64,000 nucleotides of DNA from an uncultured Mycoplasmatota bacterium (GCA_900549285.1 URNW01000001.1:65017-129016), one strand, 5' to 3'. Positions 53,283-63,251 are shown, numbered from the stretch's first letter. Notes: generated by a model not told the origin, from the letters alone. Translations and numbers: made by a program.

Positions 53283-54058
53283 TATACTTTTCTCGTTTCT
53301 ATTTCTGCAATTTTTTCAAGAACTTCAGCAGCATTTTGTTCAGTCATTTGATCATAGCCAAGCTCTCTTAAAGCCTGAATTTTAATAGTATTTAATTGTT
53401 GCGTACGACTAAGTTTTTCTTCATTTTTTTGCTCTATTTCTTGCACAAAACGTTTATGACTTTCTTTTAATTTACTTCTACTAGCTCCACCATTATTATA
53501 TAAAGTCAAAGCAGAATATAAAATTCCTTCAAATATAAATTGTTTTTCTTCATTAAATGCAAATTCATCTGGACTAATAAAACCAGTCGTTTTAGACATA
53601 TAACCAAGAATATACTTAATTTCAGGAACATTATCCATAGATTGTAACATATGATATAAATAACTAATTACATGGTAATTTTCCTCTTTTTTATTCTCAT
53701 CCAATAATTTTTCCTTTAATAAATAATTAATATCAGCTAATAAAGTTTGAGAGTTTTTATCCAAACCTTTCATATCAAAATAACTATCCATATCACTAGT
53801 ATTTTTAACTCCTTGATTAAGCCTGTTTTCTACAGCCATTAAATAATCTGTAGTAATTTTAATTTTACTAATTGCACTTTCAGTACCATCTTCAATATCC
53901 AAAAGTTTTAACAGTAAAATCTTTTTTTCTTTAGGCCATTTATTTAAATCCTCTAATTCCAGATAATTATAAACCATTTGTCTTGAAACATTTAAATACT
54001 TAGCAAGTCTAACTTTAGATATTCCCAGTTCTTGTAATAATTCATTTAAACTATTCAT
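53282..54058 (-). CDS. HTH regulator coupled to exported protein
   Basis: A 258-residue protein: N-terminal Cro/CI-like HTH (LLQELGISKVRLAKYLNVSRQMVYNYLE, cited as landmark KVRLAKYLNVSRQMVYNY, residues 15-32) and a long helical C-terminal part of unknown fold. AAAGGAGAA precedes ATG. A divergent partner is absent; it is cotranscribed with the exported protein that follows, which suggests a sensing or regulatory pair, as inference. Confidence 0.65.
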   Translation of the reverse strand: MNSLNELLQELGISKVRLAKYLNVSRQMVYNYLELEDLNKWPKEKKILLLKLLDIEDGTESAISKIKITTDYLMAVENRLNQGVKNTSDMDSYFDMKGLDKNSQTLLADINYLLKEKLLDENKKEENYHVISYLYHMLQSMDNVPEIKYILGYMSKTTGFISPDEFAFNEEKQFIFEGILYSALTLYNNGGASRSKLKESHKRFVQEIEQKNEEKLSRTQQLNTIKIQALRELGYDQMTEQNAAEVLEKIAEIETRKV

Positions 54059-54086
54059 AACAATTCTCCTTTTACTTTACACCTTA

Positions 54087-54116
54087 ATTATAAATTACTT
54101 AACACTTATATGTCAA
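54087..54116 (-). promoter_or_regulatory. promoter of regulator/exported-protein pair
   Basis: On the minus strand TTGACA, 18-base spacer, TATAAT. Confidence 0.65.
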
Positions 54117-54135
54117 GCATTAGTTAAATAAATGT

Positions 54136-55239
54136 TTAGGATAAATACCAAAGTTTCTCGCCGTTTTTATAAACATCTTTAATAAAGCCACATCCTAAAC
54201 ACTCATCCCCATCATAAAATACACAAGCTTGACCAGGAGTAACAGCTTTAGCTCGAGTAGGATATTTTAAGCAGATTTCTTTATCTGTTATACTAATTAC
54301 TTCAGCAGGAACATCTTCTCCCCTGTAACGAAACTTAACAGTTAAATTATGAGGAAGAAAACCCAATAAATTAATTTGATCTAAAACACATTCATCACTA
54401 TATAAATAATCACTATCCCCAAAAGCAACATAAAGTATATTATCCTTAACATTTTTGCCACAAACATAATGTCTTTTATCATCCCCACTTAATCCTACAT
54501 TTCTTCGTTGACCAATTGTATAGTTCATAAGACCAGTATGTCTTCCTATAATTTCTTTTGTCTCTACATTGACAATATTTCCAGGATTAGGTTTTAAATA
54601 ATTCTTAATAAAATCCTGATAATGTCTTTCTCCAATAAAACAAATACCTGTAGAATCTTTTTTCTTAGCAACGTTAATATTTTCTTTTAAAGCAATTTCT
54701 CTTACTTCTGGTTTGGTATAATCACCAAGAGGAAATAAAACATCATTTAATTGATCTTTGGAAATATCTGCCAAAAAATAAGTTTGATCTTTATTTAAAT
54801 CTTTAGCTTTATATAATTTTTTATCCTTTACTCTAGCATAATGCCCTGTTGCAATCAAATCAGCTCCCAATCTTTTAGCTTCCTTTTTAAATAAATCAAA
54901 TTTAATAAATTTATTACATAACAAATCTGGATTAGGTGTCCTCCCCTTTTTTAATTCTTCTAAAAAATAGGTAAATACATAATCCCAATATTCTTTAATA
55001 AAATCGACTCTATAAAGAGGAATTCCAATGATTCGACAAGCTTCTAATGCATCATTATAATCTTGTTCTTGAGGACATATTGATTCAGTCAAAGTTGGAT
55101 TGCCAAGATAATCATTATTGATTAAAGCATCCCAATTACGCATGAAAAGTCCTGCTACTTCATACCCTTCCTGTTTTAATAGTAAAGCGGCAACAGCTGA
55201 ATCAACTCCCCCACTAATTCCTACAATAACTTTTTTCAT
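54136..55239 (-). CDS. mnmA: tRNA 2-thiouridylase MnmA
   Basis: A 367-residue enzyme: PP-loop GISGGVDSAVAALLL, catalytic Cys in LLCNKFIKF and STGICFIGER, and the C-terminal beta domains. It places sulfur at U34 of Lys, Glu and Gln tRNAs. In B. subtilis mnmA lies downstream of rarA in the same arc; here cysteine desulfurase and CymR are not beside it. Confidence 0.95.
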   Translation of the reverse strand: MKKVIVGISGGVDSAVAALLLKQEGYEVAGLFMRNWDALINNDYLGNPTLTESICPQEQDYNDALEACRIIGIPLYRVDFIKEYWDYVFTYFLEELKKGRTPNPDLLCNKFIKFDLFKKEAKRLGADLIATGHYARVKDKKLYKAKDLNKDQTYFLADISKDQLNDVLFPLGDYTKPEVREIALKENINVAKKKDSTGICFIGERHYQDFIKNYLKPNPGNIVNVETKEIIGRHTGLMNYTIGQRRNVGLSGDDKRHYVCGKNVKDNILYVAFGDSDYLYSDECVLDQINLLGFLPHNLTVKFRYRGEDVPAEVISITDKEICLKYPTRAKAVTPGQACVFYDGDECLGCGFIKDVYKNGEKLWYLS

Positions 55240-55284
55240 AATTCATCACAAAAATATTATATCATGTCTTGTTTAATTAGTAAA

Positions 55285-55854
55285 TTAAGTTAATAAAAAT
55301 CCGAACTTCAACAAAATCGAACTCCCACCAAAATATATCAAAATATCATAAATAAAAATCCCCAAAATAGCAACTAAAATAATTTGATATTGAGATTTAA
55401 AAGATATTTCTACCTTTTTTTGTATAAAAATATTTTTAACAATACTAAAAATATTCTTAAAAATAAAGCAAAGCCCCATAACCCAGCACCATTTTAATAA
55501 CAAATTATAAAGAACCCCAAAAATTACTCCAGAAATGCCAAATACACCTCCAAAAACAAAGATAGAATAACTAATACAAATAATTTCCCACAAAAAATAA
55601 AGAGGAAATAATAATATACCTAACAAAACAAAAGAACTAGATATTAAAATAGACAATATAATTAAATGAAGGATTAAAAAATTAATGTGTCCATTTTTTA
55701 AATATTCACTTATATTTTGAATATCATCAATAAAAAAAGTAGAATCTATTTTTTTATAAAAAACAAATCCTACAAAAGCTCCCAAACAAACAAAAGCTAG
55801 TAATATTTTTAAATATTTTTTCTTTATTTTTAACTTTGATCTAAAAAAATTCAT
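55285..55854 (-). CDS. SpoIIM-like membrane protein
   Basis: A 189-residue protein of five helices. The order (N-terminal basic helix, then a long loop with IDDIQNISEYL, then helix pairs with FVLLGILLFPLYFLWE and GVFGISGVIFGVLYNLLLK) resembles SpoIIM, part of the engulfment DMP machine. Sequence similarity is moderate to the eye. It has GGTGAT at the start. With other spore genes in the window this call is plausible; a general DUF95 protein is the alternative. Confidence 0.5.
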   Translation of the reverse strand: MNFFRSKLKIKKKYLKILLAFVCLGAFVGFVFYKKIDSTFFIDDIQNISEYLKNGHINFLILHLIILSILISSSFVLLGILLFPLYFLWEIICISYSIFVFGGVFGISGVIFGVLYNLLLKWCWVMGLCFIFKNIFSIVKNIFIQKKVEISFKSQYQIILVAILGIFIYDILIYFGGSSILLKFGFLLT

Positions 55855-55925
55855 AATATCACCATTAAATTATATTGAAAAAAGAGCAAAAATATGATAA
55901 ATTATATAGAGAAATGGAGATTATT

Positions 55926-56024
55926 ATGAGTAAAAGAGCAAGAAAAATATTTGCTTGGTGTATGTTAATAGCCATGATTGCTTCTGTTGCTGCAACAGTA
56001 ATATCATATGCCATATATAGTTAA
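55926..56024 (+). CDS. 32-residue single-helix microprotein
   Basis: MSKRARKIFAWCMLIAMI begins a 32-residue peptide with a basic head and one helix, ending SYAIYS. It resembles tiny DUF4044-type membrane peptides of Firmicutes. GGAGATT precedes ATG by a short distance. It lies alone between divergent genes. Confidence 0.5.
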   Translation: MSKRARKIFAWCMLIAMIASVAATVISYAIYS

Positions 56025-56029
56025 AAAAG

Positions 56030-56110
56030 GTAGTTCTGAAATATTTAAATAATAACTAAATTTATTTTTTTATATTTTTATAGGAGTGTAGGTTTTCATT
56101 TCAGAACTAC
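56030..56110. repeat. 13-bp inverted repeat around a 55-base loop
   Basis: GTAGTTCTGAAAT and ATTTCAGAACTAC are perfect complements. They follow the microprotein stop and are followed by GCTTTTATTTT. It could be a large-loop terminator, a small RNA or a miniature repeat end. Confidence 0.6.
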
Positions 56111-56149
56111 GCTTTTATTTTAATATGAAATAATTAAAAATTCAACAAA

Positions 56150-56174
56150 AAGCGTTCGACAAAATTCGACGCTT
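56150..56174. terminator. terminator at ddl 3' end
   Basis: AAGCGTTCGA and TCGACGCTT form an imperfect hairpin with a T run on both sides; it overlaps the ddl stop. Confidence 0.6.
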
Positions 56175-57210
56175 ATTTTTTTAAACTTTCTTCTATCAAA
56201 ACATCTAGTAAAGTCCTATAACAAATACCACTTGCTTCCCATAACTTAGGATACATACTAATTTCTGTAAAACCTGGAATTGTATTAATTTCATTCAAAA
56301 TAATATTTTCTTGTTCATCTAAGAAAAAATCAACTCTACTATACCCTCTTAAATTTAAAACTTGAAAAGATTGTATGGCTGTTTGTCTTATTTTCTGTAA
56401 AAGATCTGCTGATAATAAGGCTGGAATCTTAGTATTAATTTCTTTATTCATATATTTAGCATCATAACTATAATAATCACTATTTGTAAGTACTTCTCCA
56501 ATAACAGAAGCTAATATTTCTCCATCACGTTCTAAAATAGCACATTCTAATTCTCGTCCCTTTATTTCCTGTTCAACTAAAATTCTTACATCTATTTTCA
56601 AAGCCTCTTTAATTGCTAATTCCAACTCTTCTTTTCTTTTTACTTTACTAATTCCAATAGAAGAACCACTATTCGCAGGTTTTATAAAAAGAGGATAAGA
56701 CATCCTTTTATCTATGAAATTCAAAATCTGATTAAAATTCCATTTTTGCCCATTCATAATATAATAGTCCATGTATTTAGTAAAAGCCAGATAATGAGCC
56801 GTTTTAATATGATTAAGCTCTAATATTTCCTTTGTATAAATTTTATCCATTGTAATCATGCTAGGAGTAGGATTATTTCCAACGTATGGAATATTCATAA
56901 ATTCCAGTACACTTGCTAAAGTACCATCTTCCCCGTTTTTCCCATGAATCATTAAAAAAACACAGTCAATCGTTTTTAAAAACAAAAAAGGTTCTTCAAT
57001 AGGTTCTAATGGGACTGGTAAAACACCTATTTCCATAGGCTGAATAGTATGAATATCTTTCTTCCATAACCAAAATTGATTATTTTTATCTAAGTAAATG
57101 GGAAAAATTTCATATTTCTGATGATCTAAGTTTTGAATAATAGAACACGCTGATGCAATCGAAACTTCATGTTCATTGGAAGATCCGCCAAAAATAATTG
57201 CTAATTTCAT
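56173..57210 (-). CDS. ddl: D-alanine--D-alanine ligase
   Basis: A 345-residue ATP-grasp ligase: IFGGSSNEHEVSIASA start, HGKNGEDGTLASVLE, FIKPANSGSSIGISK, VEQEIKGRELEC and LNEINTIPGFTEISMYP. The serine cluster and YSYDAKY loop fit a normal D-Ala-D-Ala enzyme (Tyr present, not a D-Lac type). It makes the dipeptide used by MurF two genes upstream. GAGGAGG site. Confidence 0.95.
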   Translation of the reverse strand: MKLAIIFGGSSNEHEVSIASACSIIQNLDHQKYEIFPIYLDKNNQFWLWKKDIHTIQPMEIGVLPVPLEPIEEPFLFLKTIDCVFLMIHGKNGEDGTLASVLEFMNIPYVGNNPTPSMITMDKIYTKEILELNHIKTAHYLAFTKYMDYYIMNGQKWNFNQILNFIDKRMSYPLFIKPANSGSSIGISKVKRKEELELAIKEALKIDVRILVEQEIKGRELECAILERDGEILASVIGEVLTNSDYYSYDAKYMNKEINTKIPALLSADLLQKIRQTAIQSFQVLNLRGYSRVDFFLDEQENIILNEINTIPGFTEISMYPKLWEASGICYRTLLDVLIEESLKK

Positions 57211-57228
57211 AAATACCTCCTCTAAAAC

Positions 57229-58275
57229 TTATGCATTATCTCTCTTTTTTAACACTTCTAAAAAGGGCTGAAAAGCTGTAGGTATAGCATATTTCATATC
57301 AATCTCATTTAGTGTTTTCCAAACTAGATGATCCATTTTAGAAGATACTTTTACTATATAAGCTTGCATATACCAAATTTGATGAGTAAATATATGTTTA
57401 TTTTCAATACTCTTTTCGATTGAAATAAAAGGAATATGCTTTTCTTCTAAATATTTTTTTACTTCATCAATCGTTAAAATGCCATCAATATTAAAGAACT
57501 CCCATAAATGTTGTAATAATTGTTGTTCTTTTCTTTTTGAAATCGCATAATACTCTTGGTAAGAAAATAAAAATACGGTAAAAAACTTTTCCTTTTTTCT
57601 CTTTTTTTCTAGTCTAACAGGAATTTGTTGCCATGTTTTTTCAATATATGCTCTACATAATTTTTTTATAGGACAAATATCACATTTAGGCATCCCATTT
57701 GGAAGGCAAATGACTTCTCCTAATTCCATCAAAGCCTCATTAAAATTTCCTGCATCTGATGGCATAATTTTGCTTAACTCTTCTCTAATTTCTTTCTTAG
57801 TTTTAACTAAATCAATATTTCTTCTATCATTCATAACTCTAGTATAAACTCTTAAAACGTTTCCATCCACTGTTGGCGTAGAAGCATTAAAACAAATAGA
57901 AGCTATAGCCGAAGCAGTATATTCACCAATTCCAGGAAGCATAATGATTTCTTTATAAGTACTAGGAAACTCACCATAATATTTTTCCATAATTATTTGA
58001 GCCGCTTTCTTTAAATTTCTAGCTCGGCTATAATATCCCAAGCCTTCCCATAATTTCAAAAGGTCATCCAAAGAAATGACAGCTAAACTAGATATATCAG
58101 GAATTTTCTTAATAAATCTCTCATAATAAGGTATTACTGTTTCAATTCTTGTTTGTTGGAGCATAATTTCAGAAATCCAAACATAATAAGGATTTTTAGT
58201 TTCTCTCCAAGGTAATATTCTTTTATTGAATTGATACCATTCTAATAATAGCAAAACTATTTCTTGCATCTTCAA
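57229..58275 (-). CDS. mutY: A/G-specific adenine glycosylase
   Basis: A 348-residue MutY: WRETKNPYYVWISEIMLQQTR (catalytic Glu and QQT), helix-hairpin-helix LPGIGEYTASAI with catalytic Asp in VDGNVLRV, iron-sulfur ligands C-x6-C-x2-C-x5-C (CLPNGMPKCDICPIKKLC), and a C-terminal NUDIX-like domain. It removes A opposite 8-oxoG. TTG 58275 fits a GGAG site at six bases; an ATG two codons in is the alternative. Confidence 0.93.
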   Translation of the reverse strand: MKMQEIVLLLLEWYQFNKRILPWRETKNPYYVWISEIMLQQTRIETVIPYYERFIKKIPDISSLAVISLDDLLKLWEGLGYYSRARNLKKAAQIIMEKYYGEFPSTYKEIIMLPGIGEYTASAIASICFNASTPTVDGNVLRVYTRVMNDRRNIDLVKTKKEIREELSKIMPSDAGNFNEALMELGEVICLPNGMPKCDICPIKKLCRAYIEKTWQQIPVRLEKKRKKEKFFTVFLFSYQEYYAISKRKEQQLLQHLWEFFNIDGILTIDEVKKYLEEKHIPFISIEKSIENKHIFTHQIWYMQAYIVKVSSKMDHLVWKTLNEIDMKYAIPTAFQPFLEVLKKRDNA

Positions 58276-58276
58276 A

Positions 58277-59641
58277 TTAAAACTCCAACGTTTTTAATTC
58301 ATCTACAATCTGAGAAAAATTCATAGCATGACTCGCTTTTATTAATAAAGTATCTCCTTTAGTAATAGCTCTTTTTAAAAAGATAATGGCCTCTTCATTT
58401 GTTGTAAAATGAAAACAATTATTTTTATTTAATCCTTGTTTAATAGCTTCTTCATGAATATATTTAGAATCCTCTCCTACCGTAACTAATAAATCAATAC
58501 CAGAGTTAAAAACAAGTTTGCCTATATCTTGATGAATTTTCTTACTAAAATCCCCTAATTCTAAAATATCTCCTAATACTGCAATTTTACGTGTTGAAAA
58601 ACTTTTTAAAACATCCAATGCTAAAGCTACAGAATCATAACTAGAATTATAAGTATCATCTAAAATACAAAAACCATCTTTCAAAATTTTAGACATTCTA
58701 TGCTCTTCAGCTACTTGATTTTGATAGGCAAAATTAATTTCTTTATCTGAAACATCAAGCATTCTTCCAATAATATATGAAACTAAACTATTATAAATAA
58801 ATGCTTTACCATAAACAGGAATTTGATACTTTTGATTTTTTAAAGTAAAAGTAGTACCATCTTTTGAATATTCAATATCTCTCGCTTGATAATCACTTTC
58901 TTGATCAATTCCAAAGGTAATAATAGAATATTCTGGATGAGATTTTGCCCATGTATAAAGTAAATCATTATCATTATTTATTAAAATAGGACCCGTTAGT
59001 CCATATAATATTTCAAGTTTTGCTTTTAAAATATTTTCACGACTTCCCAAATTTCCAATATGACTAGTTCCAATATTAGTAATTACTGCCACACTAGGTT
59101 TAGCAATATTACTAAGCAAACTAATTTCTCCAAGATGATTCATCCCCATTTCAAGTACAATACATTCTTCATCTTGATAATTTAATAAAGTAAAAGATAA
59201 GCCAATTTTAGTATTCAAATTACCTTGTGTTTTCAAAACTTTATATTTTTGCTCCAAAACACTAGCAATTAAATTTTTAGTACTGGTTTTTCCAACACTT
59301 CCCGTAACTGCAATTACAGGAACATGAATATTTTCTCTTTTTTTTGTTGCAATTGCCATAATAAATTCTATAGTATCATCAACTAAAATAATATTTTTAT
59401 CTACATACTTTTTTTTCACATCTTCTATATTTTCTAGTTTAGATAAAATACAAGTCTTTGCTCCCTTAGAAAAAGCATCTTCAAAAAAAACATTTCCATC
59501 AAAATTTTCGCCTGTAAAAGCAACATAAGTATCTCCCTTATGAATCACTCTAGTATCTTTTGAAAAGTTATCTAGCGAATCCTCAATATTACCACAAATT
59601 AATTTGGCATTACTAATATTTAAAACATCTGCTATTTTCAT
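58277..59641 (-). CDS. murF: UDP-MurNAc-tripeptide--D-Ala-D-Ala ligase
   Basis: A 454-residue Mur ligase: N-terminal substrate domain (DTRVIHKGDTYVA), P-loop VTGSVGKTSTK, GMNHLGEIS, TNIGTSHIG, NNDN, then LDDTYNSSYDS and the C-terminal ligase domain. It completes the cytosolic pentapeptide precursor. ATG 59641 follows GGTGAT; a start 9 bases earlier is less likely. Confidence 0.95.
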   Translation of the reverse strand: MKIADVLNISNAKLICGNIEDSLDNFSKDTRVIHKGDTYVAFTGENFDGNVFFEDAFSKGAKTCILSKLENIEDVKKKYVDKNIILVDDTIEFIMAIATKKRENIHVPVIAVTGSVGKTSTKNLIASVLEQKYKVLKTQGNLNTKIGLSFTLLNYQDEECIVLEMGMNHLGEISLLSNIAKPSVAVITNIGTSHIGNLGSRENILKAKLEILYGLTGPILINNDNDLLYTWAKSHPEYSIITFGIDQESDYQARDIEYSKDGTTFTLKNQKYQIPVYGKAFIYNSLVSYIIGRMLDVSDKEINFAYQNQVAEEHRMSKILKDGFCILDDTYNSSYDSVALALDVLKSFSTRKIAVLGDILELGDFSKKIHQDIGKLVFNSGIDLLVTVGEDSKYIHEEAIKQGLNKNNCFHFTTNEEAIIFLKRAITKGDTLLIKASHAMNFSQIVDELKTLEF

Positions 59642-59722
59642 ATATATCACCTAAAAAAATTATACTAAAATTCTCATTAAAAATCCACTATTCTAAAGAA
59701 TTCAGTATAATTTTTTACATAT

Positions 59723-62023
59723 TTACAAAAATAAACGATCAAAAATTTCTTGATAATTTTTAACTAAAACAATATTCATTTTCTCTCTAATGATATCAGG
59801 AACCTCTTCTAAATCAAGTTCATTTAATGCAGGAATAAAAATATCGGTAATACCATGATTATAAGCTCCAATGATCTTTTCTTTAATACCACCAACCTTC
59901 AAAATATCTCCATTTAAAGAAATTTCTCCTGTAAAAGCAAGGTGATTAGCTACTTTTTTATTCAAAATAATGCTAATAATGCTAGTTGTAATAGCAACAC
60001 CTGCACTAGGACCATCTTTTTTAATTGATCCATCCAAAAAATGAATATGAATATCTTTAATATTAAAATAAAAATCTTTAAAACCAAATTGTTTTTGTCG
60101 AGCTTTAATATAACTTAAAGAAACATGAGTAGATTCATCCATAACTTGACCCAACATTCCTGTTATAATAAAGTCTCCTTTTCCCTCATAAATACAAGAT
60201 TCAACAGGAATAATTTTTCCGCCTCCTCCTGTTACACCTAAAGCATTTACTCTTCCAACAAAATCATGTTTTTTATTTTCTATTCCATCATACTTTGGAA
60301 TACCCAAATATTCTTTTAATCGCACTTTACTAATTTTAGTTCTTTCATTAATTTTACCCATCAAAACCAATTTTCTAATAAGTTTCTCTAAGTTTCTATA
60401 TAAATCCCGAACTCCTGCTTCCTCAGTATATGAAGAGATCAAAAATAAAAGCATTTCATCACTAATAGAAATAATCTTATTACTAATTTTATTTTCTTCT
60501 AAGATTCTAGGAATTAAATATTTTTTAGCAATATCCAACTTTTCATAATTAGTATAACTAGATAAATAAATAAGCTCTAAACGATCTCTTAAAGCAAGAG
60601 GAATCATACTTACATCATTAGCAGTAAGAATAAAAAATACATGAGATAGATCAAAAGCTTCTTCAATATAATTATCCACAAATTCTGTATTTTGCTCTTT
60701 ATCTAAAATATCTAAAAGTACACTTGCAGGATCATCCTTTGCATTTACTGTTAACTTATCAATTTCATCAATTAAGAACAATGGATTTTTACTGCCACAT
60801 TTTCTTAATCCTTGAATAATCTTACCAGGATTAGAACCCATATAAGTTCTTCTATGACCCATAAGTTCCGAAGAATCATTTAATCCTCCTACACTAATTT
60901 TATAAAATTTTCGATTTAAAGCACTTGCTATTTGTTTAGCAATACTAGTTTTACCAACACCAGGAGGACCAACTAAACAAATAATTGGACTTTTAATTTC
61001 TGGATTATTATTCTTTAAAGCGACATATTCTAAAATACGCATTTTTACTTCTTCAAGACCATAATGACTTTCATTTAATTTCTTTTTAATATCTTCAATA
61101 TTATTATTTTCAAATGTTTCTGATTTCCAAGGTAAATGTAAAACCCACTCTAAATAATTTCGAATCATAGCATTTTCAGGAGACAAATCATTAGTATATT
61201 CTAACTTTTTAATTTCTTGTAATAACTTACTATGAGAAGATTTAGAAAGTTTTAATTTTTCTAATTCTTGATAATATAAATCCGCCACTTCATTTTTTGT
61301 ATCGCCAAGCTCTTGTTCTAAAATTTTTACTTTTTCTCTTAAAATAAATTCTTTTTGACTTTGTTCTAAACTATTTTCTAATTCTTTTTCTATTTTTTGA
61401 TCTAACTTTAAAACTTCTAACTCAACTTTAATATCTTTAAGTAAATTTTTAGCTCGATAAATCGGATTTATTTCTTCTACATATTCTAATTTTTTAGCAA
61501 AAGAAAGAGGAATAAACGAACAAATAGTATCAGTAAGTAGCGATAACGTATCAATTACTTTAATACTATTTAAAATACTATTAGAAACATGAGTAGAACT
61601 AGTAACATATTCTTGAACAATTTCATTTAGTTTCTTTATTATAGCTTTTTCTTCTACTTCATCAAATTTAGGAAGAACAATATTTGTAAAAGATGCTTCC
61701 AATATATCTCCATTAAAAGAACTATTTTGAAATAAAACAATCTTAACCCGATCTACACCTTTTAAAGTAATACGAATATTACCATTAGGAAGTTCAATTC
61801 TGCTTTTAATTTTGCCAATAACTCCAACTTCAGGTAAATCATTCACCTCAGGAGTTTCTTCAATTTGATTATGAGGAGTAATAACCAATAAAGAACGATC
61901 ATACTCTTTTGTTGCAAGATTAATAATCTCCTTACTTAGAGTATTATTAAGTTCAATTTTAACTTCCTGATTAGGGAGTAAGATTAAACCTTTCAGAAGC
62001 ATAACTGGCAAAAATTGTTCCAT
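59723..62023 (-). CDS. lon: Lon ATP-dependent protease
   Basis: A 766-residue LonA: N-terminal LON substrate domain (residues 1-200), coiled segment, AAA+ with Walker A GPPGVGKTSIA and Walker B FLIDEIDKL, and the protease domain with catalytic Ser in KDGPSAGVAI and Lys in KVGGIKEKIIGA. It degrades damaged and regulatory proteins. Length and motifs are normal. Confidence 0.96.
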   Translation of the reverse strand: MEQFLPVMLLKGLILLPNQEVKIELNNTLSKEIINLATKEYDRSLLVITPHNQIEETPEVNDLPEVGVIGKIKSRIELPNGNIRITLKGVDRVKIVLFQNSSFNGDILEASFTNIVLPKFDEVEEKAIIKKLNEIVQEYVTSSTHVSNSILNSIKVIDTLSLLTDTICSFIPLSFAKKLEYVEEINPIYRAKNLLKDIKVELEVLKLDQKIEKELENSLEQSQKEFILREKVKILEQELGDTKNEVADLYYQELEKLKLSKSSHSKLLQEIKKLEYTNDLSPENAMIRNYLEWVLHLPWKSETFENNNIEDIKKKLNESHYGLEEVKMRILEYVALKNNNPEIKSPIICLVGPPGVGKTSIAKQIASALNRKFYKISVGGLNDSSELMGHRRTYMGSNPGKIIQGLRKCGSKNPLFLIDEIDKLTVNAKDDPASVLLDILDKEQNTEFVDNYIEEAFDLSHVFFILTANDVSMIPLALRDRLELIYLSSYTNYEKLDIAKKYLIPRILEENKISNKIISISDEMLLFLISSYTEEAGVRDLYRNLEKLIRKLVLMGKINERTKISKVRLKEYLGIPKYDGIENKKHDFVGRVNALGVTGGGGKIIPVESCIYEGKGDFIITGMLGQVMDESTHVSLSYIKARQKQFGFKDFYFNIKDIHIHFLDGSIKKDGPSAGVAITTSIISIILNKKVANHLAFTGEISLNGDILKVGGIKEKIIGAYNHGITDIFIPALNELDLEEVPDIIREKMNIVLVKNYQEIFDRLFL

Positions 62024-62125
62024 ATTAATAATCCACTCCCCTCAAAAAACATTTCTTCTTATTATAATGAATTAAGCATCATTTGTCTACACTATTTCTA
62101 TAAAATTTAATCCAAATTATACCAA

Positions 62126-63136
62126 TTATTTTTTAAAAGCTTTACTAAATTTAGGCCATATACCTAAATGATTAGGAGTATGTTCAGGAAGTTGATAAAT
62201 ATCATGTCCAGGATATTCATTTCCTTCTACTAAGATCGGTCCATCAGGAGTAAAACAAACATCCCAACCAACATAACGAATTTCAACTACTTCCTTACTA
62301 GCATCTTGTACTAGTTCTAAGGCTTTTTTCCAATCTGGAAACTGAAACCCTTTAATTAAAGATTTAGTCGCTGGATGATATTCATAAAGATTCTTTTTTT
62401 TATCAATTGCTCGATCAGTTACTTCTCCTGTATCAATATCTACTGGAGCAACCATTCCTCCACTATTAAAATTATCTACATATTTTCCATTACCTATACG
62501 AAAATAAGCACAAATAACATGAGTCTGTCCTTCATCATCAACAATTGTAACAATGCGTACTGTATTAATAGAATCAGGATAAATACTAGCTACCTTGGAA
62601 TGTTGTTTAATAACTTCTTCTAACTCATAATCCATACCATCTTGAGTTAAATAATTATAAACTTCTTCTAAAGAATCATAAACACTTACATCTATTTTTT
62701 CAATACCTTTTCCACAAGTACCAACAACTGGTTTTGCCATAAAAATAGAATGTTTCTCCATAAATTTCAAAACAAGTTCTTTTGGACTAGAACAAACATC
62801 TATAAAATCTCGTTTAATATAACTTCTAAATCTAGTATTAAATTCAACTTTATTTCTAAAAATATAATTAAATTTTGGATTATTATATTTTTGAATCAAT
62901 TCATTATTTCTTCCTCTAGTAATATAAGTATCTCTTTCCTCATCAGTTAAATTATACATTTCAAATAGATCATAATCTGAATATCCAGCTCCATACTTAA
63001 CAGCACATTCTCTCATATCATTAAAAATACTAATTCTACTTTTATCCGTTTTTTTATGAATACTATTAATCTTACTTAGCATATTCTTATAATCCATTTT
63101 CATAACTCTACTAACTAAATATTTAAAACTAGCCAT
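62126..63136 (-). CDS. ATP-grasp protein (sugar-transfer-associated type)
   Basis: A 336-residue protein like the ATPgrasp_ST family: FMAKPVVGTCGKGIEKI, DSINTVRIVTIVD, DNFNSGGMVAPVDIDTGEV (cited in part), HPATKSLIKGFQFPDW and GWDVCFTPDGPILVEGNEYPG (cited in part). The metal and nucleotide residues look present. Such enzymes often sit in cell-surface polysaccharide loci; here lon and the surface protein are neighbours, so the substrate is unknown. Confidence 0.75.
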   Translation of the reverse strand: MASFKYLVSRVMKMDYKNMLSKINSIHKKTDKSRISIFNDMRECAVKYGAGYSDYDLFEMYNLTDEERDTYITRGRNNELIQKYNNPKFNYIFRNKVEFNTRFRSYIKRDFIDVCSSPKELVLKFMEKHSIFMAKPVVGTCGKGIEKIDVSVYDSLEEVYNYLTQDGMDYELEEVIKQHSKVASIYPDSINTVRIVTIVDDEGQTHVICAYFRIGNGKYVDNFNSGGMVAPVDIDTGEVTDRAIDKKKNLYEYHPATKSLIKGFQFPDWKKALELVQDASKEVVEIRYVGWDVCFTPDGPILVEGNEYPGHDIYQLPEHTPNHLGIWPKFSKAFKK

Positions 63137-63202
63137 ATTATCACTCTTTCTAAGATTATTTTATCAAAAATTAAATCTTTCGTCTATTCATCAAACTAAA
63201 AA

Positions 63203-63230
63203 GTAGTTATCTATTCTTTGAGATAACTAC
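63203..63230 (-). terminator. terminator of surface protein C
   Basis: GTAGTTATCT, 8-base loop, AGATAACTAC; on the minus strand followed by TTTTTAG. It lies 22 bases past the stop codon. Confidence 0.75.
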
Positions 63231-63251
63231 ATATTTACATATTGTTTACAA

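Noticed and set aside
63203..63230. Hairpin after copy C as a DGR homing cruciform
   Set aside because: The 10-bp stem is followed by a T run on the gene's strand and works well as a terminator, so no special role is claimed.
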